From: an uncultured Actinomyces sp.
Lineage (GTDB): Bacteria > Actinomycetota > Actinomycetes > Actinomycetales > Actinomycetaceae
Direction: 5' to 3'
DNA: 22,959 bases
Assembly: GCA_937926195.1 (NCBI GenBank)
Contig: CALEXZ010000017.1
Coordinates: 1-22,959 of the forward strand
Numbering within the stretch: position 1 is the first letter of the stretch; each line of letters starts with the position of its first letter. A program made the position numbers and the translations under genes. Below the pieces are notes generated by a model that was not told the DNA's origin, searched no databases, and saw nothing but the letters and a program-made list of their open reading frames with translations. Shown here piece after piece: positions 1-5,922 of this stretch.

Positions 1-2
1 AG

Positions 3-173
3 GGGGTGGTGGTCACGCTGACCACCACGTGGAGCGCGACCTTCAGTGTGGAGGGCGGCCCGCCTCAGCCGGTGAGCGGGACGGTCACCACCACCGAGTC
101 CTCGGCCCCCTTCGACCTCGTGCGCCTGGTCGGCGTGCTCACCGACGACGCCGAAGAAGCCCTAGGCCACTGA
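3..173 (+). CDS. C-terminal end of a secreted-type protein (PKD-like, partial)
   Basis: An open frame enters from the left edge and ends at the TGA at 171-173. The last 56 residues read as alternating beta-type sequence rich in Val and Thr (VVVTLTTTWSATFSVEGG, then a TTTESSAPFDLVRLVGVLTD tail). This resembles the C-terminus of actinobacterial PKD-domain surface or secreted proteins that lie directly before DUF6318 lipoprotein genes. The frame is coding-like because third positions are GC-rich and its stop overlaps the next start in a TGATG arrangement, typical of translational coupling. The start, signal sequence and most of the protein lie outside the window, so the family call is tentative. 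Confidence 0.5.
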   Translation, partial: GVVVTLTTTWSATFSVEGGPPQPVSGTVTTTESSAPFDLVRLVGVLTDDAEEALGH

Positions 174-829
174 TGCTCAACAGGAGCCCAGCACGGCGGG
201 GCCCCGGACACCTCCTGCTGCTGGTGGTGGTGGTCGTCGTTGGTGCTGGTGGGTGCCAGGCCCTCAGGCACCCGGACGCCGAGGGGCAGCTCTCGTCGTC
301 GGAGACACCCCCAACCGCCACCGCATCCGCACCCGCGTCCGCATCGGCGTCCGCGTCGGCGACGCTGTCCGCGGAGGAGCAGGCCCTGCGCGAGGCGGCA
401 CTGAGCACCCCCAAGCCCGAGCGACCAGCGGGCATGGACGAGCTCAGTCCCGAGGGACTGAGGCTGGCCGGCGAGTACTTCCTGTCTTTGCATCCTTATG
501 TGTACGCGACAGGGGACCTGGAGCCGTGGCAGGCGATGAGCGACCTGGAGTGCAGATTCTGCAGCAATGTCGTTGACAACGTCACCGATCTGCACTCCTC
601 AGGTGGATGGCGTGAGCCGTGGCAGCAGGAGGTGGTTGCTGAGCGCTACGGGGTGTCGGAGGAGGACCCCAACGTGTGGGCGGTCTCCTTCCACTACCCC
701 CTCTCAGAGAGCCTGGACCACGACGGCTCGGGAGGCACGAGCAGTGTCAAGGCTGAGGATGTCACCTTCGTGCTCCAGATGCGCTGGACCGGACAGACAT
801 GGGTCATCGAGAAAGGACAAGTGCAATGA
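173..829 (+). CDS. DUF6318-like lipoprotein
   Basis: A 218-residue protein starting at the ATG that overlaps the upstream stop (TGATG). The frame is open further upstream, but that extension has no signal peptide and would overlap the neighbour. Residues 8-27 form a basic/hydrophobic signal (RR followed by a Leu/Val run), and Cys28 in the sequence GAGGC is the likely lipidation site, although -3 is Ala rather than the usual Leu. An Ala/Ser linker (about 45-65) follows. The globular part from about residue 85 contains a GMDELSPEGLRLAGEYFLSLHPYVYATGDL-like segment, split by a C-x-x-C pair (ECRFCSN). This matches DUF6318, a family of actinobacterial lipoproteins of unknown function. It is probably anchored on the outer face of the membrane. 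The last bases lie before a convergent gene. Confidence 0.8.
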   Translation: MLNRSPARRGPGHLLLLVVVVVVGAGGCQALRHPDAEGQLSSSETPPTATASAPASASASASATLSAEEQALREAALSTPKPERPAGMDELSPEGLRLAGEYFLSLHPYVYATGDLEPWQAMSDLECRFCSNVVDNVTDLHSSGGWREPWQQEVVAERYGVSEEDPNVWAVSFHYPLSESLDHDGSGGTSSVKAEDVTFVLQMRWTGQTWVIEKGQVQ

Positions 830-909
830 CAACCGCACTGATGCTGGCTGGGCTGGCTGTCTGCCGCTGAGGCCCGAGGACAGCGAAGCCGTCCACATGC
901 GGGCCGGTT

Positions 910-941
910 GACGGAGGCGCAGTGCTGTGAGTTCCTCCGTC
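910..941. terminator. Hairpin between convergent lipoprotein and CDF genes
   Basis: GACGGAGG at 910-917 is the perfect reverse complement of CCTCCGTC at 934-941, with a 16-nt loop. It lies between two convergent stop codons (829 and 992), where a bidirectional terminator would be expected. There is no T-tract, as is common in high-GC actinobacteria. Confidence 0.45.
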
Positions 942-991
942 CTCGTCGGAGACCGAAGGTGGCACCGCCCCCAGGTAGCGCTCCTCTCCTG

Positions 992-1909
992 TCAGACGTC
1001 GTCGACGTCGTCGTAGGACAGCGGGTCCTCAATGGGTTCCAGGTGTGCCGACACCCGCAGGCTGGGGTCCACCGCCACGAGCTCGTCGATGAGCGCCTCG
1101 GTGAAGTCGTGGCCCTCCTTGACCGTCCACGTCCCGGGAACGAGCACGTGCATGTGCGCGAAGCGCCGGTTGCCCGCCTCGCGCACCCGCACCGCGTGGA
1201 AGTCGACCCTGCCCGCGACCCGGTGGCCGTCCAGGACGGCGTTGATGGCCGCCAGCGCCTCTGCGGAGGGAGCAATGTCCATGAGCCCGGCGACAGACTC
1301 CGACAGGAGCCGGAACCCGGTCCACATGATGTTGAGTCCCGCCCCCAGCGCGACGACCGCGTCGAGCACGGGCGAGTGGAACACAGCCACGAGCCCCACA
1401 CCGAGCAGCACGGCCACGGAGGTCATGACGTCCGTGGCGAGGTGCTTGGCGTCAGCGACCAGGGCAGCCGAGCTCTCCGCCCGGCCCGTACGGTACAGGA
1501 CGGCCGCGACGGCAGTGTTGATGACGGAGGCGACGACGCTCACCGCCAGCCCCGGCCCCAGCTGCTCGGGCATGACGGGAGTGAGGATCCGCTCGACGGC
1601 GGAGATGATGATGAAGGCCGCCGCCACGAAGATCATGGTGCCCTCCACCGCGGAGGACAGGTACTCCGCCTTGGAGTGCCCGAACTGGTGGTCCTCGTCC
1701 GCCGGGCGGATGGACACCTTGAGGACGATGAGGGCCACGACCGCGGCGACGAGGTTGACGAGGGACTCTGCGGCGTCGGAGAGCAGACCCACGGACCCGG
1801 TCATCCAGGCGGCCCCAGCCTTGAGCGCGATCGTCGTGACGGCCGCCCCGATGGACAGCCACGCGTAGCCGCTGAGGTCCTTGGAGGGCGCGTACCTGGG
1901 AGAGGGCAT
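992..1909 (-). CDS. Cation diffusion facilitator (CDF) family metal transporter
   Basis: A 305-residue membrane protein that would export a divalent metal by proton antiport. The ATG at 1909 begins MPSPRYAPSKDLSGYAWLSI. The frame stays open further upstream, but that stretch is a Pro/Gly/Arg-rich shadow running across the promoter region. Family hallmarks are the TM2 segment SVGLLSDAAESLVNLVAAVV, the TM5 HxxxD pair in DAKHLATD, and a C-terminal cytosolic ferredoxin-like domain with MHVLVPGTWTVKEGHD. In TM2 the two metal positions read Glu and Asn (ESLVN) rather than the DxxxD of YiiP-type zinc exporters, so the substrate cannot be named. The C-terminus is acidic (YDDVDDV). No Shine-Dalgarno is visible; a CAGACT box sits 6 nt before the ATG. 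Confidence 0.9.
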   Translation of the reverse strand: MPSPRYAPSKDLSGYAWLSIGAAVTTIALKAGAAWMTGSVGLLSDAAESLVNLVAAVVALIVLKVSIRPADEDHQFGHSKAEYLSSAVEGTMIFVAAAFIIISAVERILTPVMPEQLGPGLAVSVVASVINTAVAAVLYRTGRAESSAALVADAKHLATDVMTSVAVLLGVGLVAVFHSPVLDAVVALGAGLNIMWTGFRLLSESVAGLMDIAPSAEALAAINAVLDGHRVAGRVDFHAVRVREAGNRRFAHMHVLVPGTWTVKEGHDFTEALIDELVAVDPSLRVSAHLEPIEDPLSYDDVDDV

Positions 1910-2022
1910 ACCCGAAGTCTGGGCCCGAGGTCCTAGGCTCGCCGTATCAGGGTTTCGGGAATCCGCAAGCCCGGTACCGGTGCCGGTTGGCCGCCCACCG
2001 CCCGGTCCGGCCGGAGATGGTG

Positions 2023-2053
2023 TTGGCGCCTCGCCGTCGCCCTTCCGTAGAGT
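2023..2053 (+). promoter_or_regulatory. Leaderless promoter of the TRIC-type channel gene
   Basis: TTGGCG (2023-2028) as -35 and TAGAGT (2048-2053) as -10 are separated by 19 bp. The -10 box ends 7 nt before the GTG at 2061, so transcription is predicted to begin at or next to the start codon. There is no Shine-Dalgarno. Confidence 0.4.
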
Positions 2054-2060
2054 TCGGCGC

Positions 2061-2927
2061 GTGCTGTGCGGCATGGCCTCCTCCCTTCCCGCCGTCGTGG
2101 ACCTGCCCGTCCCCGACGCCCTGCCCAACACCTTTCGTGCGCTGGACCTGTGCGGCGTGCTGCTCAACGGCATCCTCGGTGGGCTCATCGCGCGCCGCAA
2201 GAACTACGACATGGTGGGCTTCGTCGTCCTCGCCATGCTCACCGCCACGGCGGGCGGGATCCTGCGTGACGTCATGATCCAGGCGGGCCCGCCCTACGCG
2301 CTCACCGACCCCTACTACCTGTACACGGCCTGCGCGGGGGCCCTCATCGCCTGGCGGGTGCCCATGCGCTCACGACTGGCGCGCCGCTTCCTCATCGGTG
2401 CCGACGCCGTCGTACTGGGCACGTGGGCCGCCACCGGGGCGTCCAAGGCCCTGGCGAACGGACTGGGTATCATGCCTGCTCTGCTTCTGGGCTGCCTCAC
2501 CGCCGTGGGCGGCTCGATGATCCGTGACGTCTCCGTGGGGGAGACCCCGGCCGTCTTCGGTGGCAACAAGCTCTACGCCGTGCCCGCCCTGTGCGCGGCC
2601 GCGACCGACGTCGTGCTGGTGCTGTCGGGGGCGCCGGAGGCCTACGGGATGCTCGCCGCGACGCTTGTGGGTGCGGGCACCTGCCTGCTGGCCTACCTGC
2701 GCTCCTGGCGGCTGCCGGTGATGGAGGAGGTCGAGCGCGAGCGGGAGCGGCGTCGTCAGATGCGGCTGGCGGCGGGCTCGCGGCGCCCGTGGGTGGTTGT
2801 CTCCGCGCCGTACATGGACCGCGGGGGGACATCGGCGTCGGGCTGGCGCCGTGCCCTCATGCTGCGGTCCCGGCGGGTGGAGGCCTTGCAGCGCCGACGT
2901 CAGCCGCTGGCACCCGAGGACCTGTGA
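2061..2927 (+). CDS. TRIC/YadS-type (UPF0126) trimeric intracellular cation channel-like membrane protein
   Basis: A 288-residue protein whose first two thirds match the bacterial TRIC (formerly UPF0126/YadS) fold. It has two three-helix repeats, each carrying a Gly-rich bend followed by Arg-Asp: AGGILRD near residues 64-70 and VGGSMIRD near 149-156. TRIC proteins form trimeric K+-selective pores; some relatives are annotated as glycine transporters. The GTG at 2061 is preferred because a TAGAGT box lies 7 nt upstream and no ribosome-binding site is visible. The ATG at 2073 (MASSLP) is the alternative. About 65 residues after the last helix (from about 222) form a very Arg-rich tail (EREREERRR-like, then WRRALMLRSRRVEALQRRR), longer than in typical members and presumably cytosolic. 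It diverges from the CDF gene. Confidence 0.85.
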   Translation: MLCGMASSLPAVVDLPVPDALPNTFRALDLCGVLLNGILGGLIARRKNYDMVGFVVLAMLTATAGGILRDVMIQAGPPYALTDPYYLYTACAGALIAWRVPMRSRLARRFLIGADAVVLGTWAATGASKALANGLGIMPALLLGCLTAVGGSMIRDVSVGETPAVFGGNKLYAVPALCAAATDVVLVLSGAPEAYGMLAATLVGAGTCLLAYLRSWRLPVMEEVERERERRRQMRLAAGSRRPWVVVSAPYMDRGGTSASGWRRALMLRSRRVEALQRRRQPLAPEDL

Positions 2928-2995
2928 GGAGCGCGGGGCACGCCCGGCACACCCGACGCGCCACGCGCCCTGAGACCCGAGGTGCTGAGCGCGCT

Positions 2996-3040
2996 TGACG
3001 GGGTCGCGCCGGGGCCGGGGTCAACCGGGCGACCCCGTCA
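2996..3040. terminator. Bidirectional terminator hairpin
   Basis: TGACGGGGTCGC (2996-3007) and GCGACCCCGTCA (3029-3040) form a perfect 12-bp stem with a 21-nt GC-rich loop. It lies between the convergent TRIC-type (+) and YtxH-like (-) genes. Confidence 0.65.
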
Positions 3041-3083
3041 GGGCCGGGCTGTGGCCCGCGCGCTCAGGCGCTGCTGGCCGTGC

Positions 3084-3395
3084 TCAGACCGAGCGGACCT
3101 GGGCCTCGTCGACGCGGATCGGATCGGGGGTCTCGGCCTGGCCCTCGTCACGGGTGCGTCCGCCGAAGAGAGTCTCCTTGACGGCGTCGGCGACCTTGTC
3201 GGTGACGACCTCGCCCTGCTGGCGCACGAAGGAGGAGGCGCGGGAGGTCGCGGCGTCGACCTTCTCGCGCACGAAGGGCTGCTCGGCGACGCGTGAGGCC
3301 GTGGCCTTGATGCGCTCGTACTGCGCCCGGCCGGCGCGGGTGCCCAGGACGTATCCGGCACCCAGTCCGATGAGGAAGGGGATCTTGCTGGCCAT
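3084..3395 (-). CDS. YtxH-like small protein
   Basis: A 103-residue protein. The N-terminus MASKIPFLIGLGAGYVLGTR is a short hydrophobic Gly-rich segment typical of YtxH-like proteins, which are sometimes misannotated as protoporphyrinogen oxidase in actinobacteria. It is followed by an amphipathic, Ala/Lys/Glu-rich helical stretch (about 25-75) and an acidic tail. The start is well supported: AGGAGG (reverse complement of 3401-3406) lies 5 nt before the ATG at 3395. Family members are membrane-tethered and of unknown function. The gene diverges from the metal transporter gene that starts at 3560. Confidence 0.75.
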   Translation of the reverse strand: MASKIPFLIGLGAGYVLGTRAGRAQYERIKATASRVAEQPFVREKVDAATSRASSFVRQQGEVVTDKVADAVKETLFGGRTRDEGQAETPDPIRVDEAQVRSV

Positions 3396-3547
3396 GCGGG
3401 CCTCCTGTGGTTGCGTGGTGCGGGTGCCGACGGCGTCCGCCTGTGCTCCGGCGCGAGCCTACCGGGTGGGTGCAGAGCGTGCGGCGAGGCAAGGCGGTGC
3501 TTGCTGAGGTAAGACTTCCTTTGCTATACGAGCGAATTGATTGCTCT

Positions 3548-3553
3548 TACCAT
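3548..3553 (+). promoter_or_regulatory. -10 element of leaderless promoter for the VIT-type gene
   Basis: TACCAT fits TANNNT and ends 6 nt before the GTG at 3560. The surrounding DNA is unusually AT-rich for this window (3511-3556 includes TTGCTATACGAGCGAATTGA). No good -35 is visible. Confidence 0.4.
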
Positions 3554-3559
3554 TGTGGT

Positions 3560-4144
3560 GTGCTGGCAACAGAGGCTATTCCCACGATCCGCACCGCACC
3601 CGACCCGATGGTGGTGGTGGACCTTGACGCACGCCTCAACTGGTTGCGCGCGGGCGTCCTCGGCGCCAACGACGGCATCGTCTCCGTCGCGGGCCTCGTC
3701 ATCGGCGTTGCCGCCGCTGCCCCCGGGGAGAACCAGGCGATCCTCGTCGCGGGCGTCGCCGGGGTCCTCGCCGGGGCCTTCTCCATGAGCGCCGGGGAGT
3801 ACGTGTCCGTCTCCACCCAGACCGACGCCGAACGGGCTCAGGCCACGCGCGAGGGACGCGATCCCGGGTCGCTCACGAGCGCCTGGCAGGCCGCCTTCTC
3901 CTCCGCCGTCAGCTTCGTGCTGGGATCGCTGCTGCCGCTCGGCCTCGTGCTGGCGGCTCCCGCACGCTGGAAGGTGGTCGCCACGGCGGTGGCCGTGCTG
4001 CTCGCCCTCGCGCTGACGGGTGCCGTCTCCGCCCGCCTGGGCCGGTCCCCGGCGCGGCCCGCGGTCGTGCGCAACATGGTGGGTGGCGCGCTCGCCATGG
4101 CCGTCACCTGGGGGATCGGCAACCTCATCGGCGTCAGCCTGTGA
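3560..4144 (+). CDS. VIT1/CCC1-type Fe/Mn transporter lacking the cytosolic metal-binding segment
   Basis: A 194-residue membrane protein of the vacuolar iron transporter family. Diagnostic segments are LRAGVLGANDGIVSVAGLVIGV (about 29-50), GAFSMSAGEYVSVSTQTD (72-89) and a C-terminal GGALAMAVTWGIGNLIG helix. In the family these helices carry Fe2+/Mn2+ out of the cytosol. The loop between the second and third helices (residues about 90-108) has only some 20 residues, whereas most bacterial homologues carry a helical, Glu-rich metal-binding domain of about 60-70 residues there. The sequence runs straight from TREGRDPG into SAWQAAFSSAVSFVLG without a frame break. GTG at 3560 is chosen for its leaderless -10 box; ATG at 3608 is the alternative. 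The 3' end overlaps the convergent phosphatase gene by 11 bp. Confidence 0.85.
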   Translation: MLATEAIPTIRTAPDPMVVVDLDARLNWLRAGVLGANDGIVSVAGLVIGVAAAAPGENQAILVAGVAGVLAGAFSMSAGEYVSVSTQTDAERAQATREGRDPGSLTSAWQAAFSSAVSFVLGSLLPLGLVLAAPARWKVVATAVAVLLALALTGAVSARLGRSPARPAVVRNMVGGALAMAVTWGIGNLIGVSL

Positions 4145-5336
4145 TTGCGCCGCCCTCGCCCGGGGCGCCGACGATCCACGACGGCAGCAGCCGCGCGAGC
4201 TCGAAGCCGTCCCGTCCTGTCACCACGGGCACGTCCGCCTCGGCGAGCGTGCGCGCCTCGTAGCCCAGGCCCATGGGGTGCGCGATCTGCGCACCGGCGA
4301 GCACCTGCTCCTTCTGGGACAGGCGCCGGATCGCCACCGCGGCCACGCGGTCGGAGTGCTCACGCACGGCCTCGGAGTAGATGAGCGGGTCGTGCTGACC
4401 GTCGTCGCCGATAAGCAGCCAGGTGACGTCGGGCAGGTCGATCATGAGGCGACGCAGCTCGGTGCGCTTGTGCTCGATGCCTGAGCGGAACCAACCGGTG
4501 GCGCTCGGACCCCAGTCGGTCATGAGCTTGGGCGCCTTCGGGAAGCCGTTGTGCGCGAAGAAGGAGCGCAGCGTCGGCACGGTGTTCCACGGGCCGGTGG
4601 ACAGGAAGATGAGCGGGGTGTCCGGGTGGGCGGCCTCGATGCGGGCGAGCAGCTGGGCCATCCCGGGGACGGCCTCACGGTTGGCGGCCTCCTTGAACAG
4701 GAAGTTCCAGGCGGCGATGAGGATGCGGGGAACCTCGGTGACCATCGCCGTGTCGTCGATGTCGCACACGATCCCCAGCCTGCGGCCGGGGCCGACGACG
4801 TGCACGCGCGTGGTGACGGTGCCCGCCCCCGCCGCGTCGATCTCGACCTCGTGCCAGCCGGGACCTAGGCCGTGGTCGCGGACGACGACGTCGACGTAGC
4901 CGCCCCTGTCCGCCCGGGTGCGCACGCTGACGTCGCCCACGCGGATCGTCACCGGCAGATAGGGCACGGGCACGTCGATGAGCTGGCGCCAGCCGCGCTG
5001 AGCGTCGATGAGGGTGTCGACGGCGAGCTCGCGAACCTGTCCGGGTGTCACCGGCAGGCCGTGGGGGATGGAACGGAACAGCGGGCCCTCGGCGGGAGCG
5101 TCCGAGGGGCGCATGAGCATGCGCGCCAGGACGCGCACCATCGAGCCCTCGCCCTGGTGCGCCGTGCTGGTCACGGCGCTCGACCCGGTGCTGGCCCCGG
5201 GTGCCGTCGGGGCCGCGCAGGAGCCGTAGCCGTCGTAGCCGATGACGCGCGGGCGCCAGCCCACGGCCTTGAGCGAGGGGATGAGACGGCGGGACAGCTC
5301 GATCTCCGCGGCGCGCGCAATGTCGGAAAGAGGCAC
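4134..5336 (-). CDS. APP1-type phosphatidate phosphatase (DUF2183)
   Basis: A 400-residue HAD-superfamily protein. The motifs in order are: DIDDT at 192-196 (the DxDxT motif of lipin/APP1 phosphatidate phosphatases, first Asp as nucleophile), STGPWN at 246-251 (motif II), Lys290 in HKRTELRRL (motif III), and GDDGQHD at 310-316 (motif IV). All catalytic positions are intact. APP1-type enzymes dephosphorylate phosphatidic acid to diacylglycerol. The N-terminal 180 residues contain a beta-rich segment (VPVPYLPVTIRVGDVSVRTRADRGGY), as in other bacterial members. No signal peptide or obvious transmembrane helix is seen, so the protein is probably cytosolic or peripheral. The GTG at 5336 is preceded by a TAGTAT box 6 nt upstream and no ribosome-binding site, which argues for a leaderless message. 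Confidence 0.85.
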   Translation of the reverse strand: MPLSDIARAAEIELSRRLIPSLKAVGWRPRVIGYDGYGSCAAPTAPGASTGSSAVTSTAHQGEGSMVRVLARMLMRPSDAPAEGPLFRSIPHGLPVTPGQVRELAVDTLIDAQRGWRQLIDVPVPYLPVTIRVGDVSVRTRADRGGYVDVVVRDHGLGPGWHEVEIDAAGAGTVTTRVHVVGPGRRLGIVCDIDDTAMVTEVPRILIAAWNFLFKEAANREAVPGMAQLLARIEAAHPDTPLIFLSTGPWNTVPTLRSFFAHNGFPKAPKLMTDWGPSATGWFRSGIEHKRTELRRLMIDLPDVTWLLIGDDGQHDPLIYSEAVREHSDRVAAVAIRRLSQKEQVLAGAQIAHPMGLGYEARTLAEADVPVVTGRDGFELARLLPSWIVGAPGEGGAITG

Positions 5337-5342
5337 GTGCCG

Positions 5343-5348
5343 ATACTA
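5343..5348 (-). promoter_or_regulatory. -10 element of leaderless promoter for the APP1-type gene
   Basis: On the minus strand TAGTAT ends 6 nt before the GTG at 5336. The box is a close match to TATAAT in very GC-rich surroundings. No convincing -35 is visible. Confidence 0.5.
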
Positions 5349-5522
5349 AGGGCAGCCGATCGCTGGTGTGGCGCCAAGGAATGGGGAGAACAAGCGCTCG
5401 TCGACCACAGGTGCGTGCAGCTGACGCGCAGCCGGACCGCCTGGGTGCGCACGGAGCAGCCGCGCGCGGAGCAGCTGTGCGTGGGCGGACCGGTCGGCCA
5501 GGCGCCGGGCTCGCTCCACGAC

Positions 5523-5598
5523 GTGGGCGGACCACTTGTGTGTGGGCGGATCACTTGTGTGTGCGCGGATCACCTGTGTGTGGGCGGATCACTTGTGT
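5523..5598 (+). repeat. Four tandem 19-bp units, first orientation
   Basis: Exactly abutting units start at 5523, 5542, 5561 and 5580. The consensus is GTGGGCGGATCACTTGTGT with 0-2 changes per copy (GGACCAC in the first, GTGCGCGGATCACCTG in the third). Confidence 0.9.
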
Positions 5599-5866
5599 GC
5601 TGTTGGATCACTCAGTGGCGTCTGTCAGGTGATCCGTCGGGCCGTAGGTGATCCGCTGGTGGGGAGGTGATCCGTCGGGCCGTAGGTGGTCCGTTGGTGG
5701 GGAAGTGGTCCGCCTGGGTGCGCGCGGAGCAGCCGCGCGCGGAGCAGTTGTGTGTGGGCGGATCACCTGTGTGTGGGCGGACCACTTGTGTGCTGTTGGA
5801 TCACTCAGTGGCGTTTGTCAGGTGATCCGTCGGGCCGTAGGTGATCCGCTGGTGGGGAGGTGGTCC
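5569..5866 (+). repeat. 105-bp direct duplication (5569-5673 and 5762-5866)
   Basis: The two copies are 193 bp apart and differ at only about three positions (5589 T/C, one C/T in GTCTGTC/GTTTGTC, and 5670 A/G). Each copy holds one first-orientation unit, a CTGTTGGATCACTCAGTGGCG spacer and opposite-orientation units. Confidence 0.85.
5627..5702 (-). repeat. Four tandem 19-bp units, opposite orientation
   Basis: Abutting units start at 5627, 5646, 5665 and 5684. They begin AGGTGATCCG (AGGTGGTCCG in the last) and alternate between two 3' halves, TCGGGCCGT and CTGGTGGGG/TTGGTGGGG. Confidence 0.9.
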
Positions 5867-5922
5867 GCCTGGGCGCGCAGTGATCCGCTGGGGGGCAGCG
5901 GCGGGGCGGGGGAGCGGTCCGC

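Larger units (their letters stand above)
5437..5762 (+). repeat. 53-bp direct duplication (5437-5489 and 5710-5762)
   Basis: CCGCCTGGGTGCGC followed by two GCGCGGAGCAG units and GTGGGCGGA is present twice, 273 bp apart, with three base differences. The second copy lies between the opposite-orientation block and the next first-orientation unit. Confidence 0.85.
5437..5920. repeat. Intergenic mosaic of 19-bp repeat units in two orientations
   Basis: This fills most of the gene-free stretch 5337-5922. More than a dozen copies of a GGATCAC/GTGATCC core (with T/C variation) occur. One block reads GCGGATCAC(T/C)TGTGTGTG; the following block reads AGGTGATCCG(T/C)..., which is the opposite orientation. 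The core GCGGATCACCT and its complement AGGTGATCCGC can pair over 11 bp. The stretch sits between the end of the GT87 gene and the start of the APP1-type gene, both leftward. It has stop codons in most frames and no protein family signal. The frames that stay open (for example 5648-5926 +) are simply translated repeats. 5337-5436 holds nothing recognisable beyond the promoter box. Confidence 0.8.

Noticed and set aside
29..172. Upstream extension of the DUF6318-like lipoprotein
   Set aside because: It would put an Arg-rich non-signal segment before the signal peptide and fully overlap the upstream gene end.
1910..2200. 97-residue N-terminal extension of the CDF transporter
   Set aside because: It is low-complexity, covers the divergent promoter region and runs antisense to the start of the TRIC-type gene; family members begin near residue 98 of that frame.
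5523..5702. CRISPR array
   Set aside because: Units are 19 bp, abut without spacers, switch orientation and no cas gene is near.
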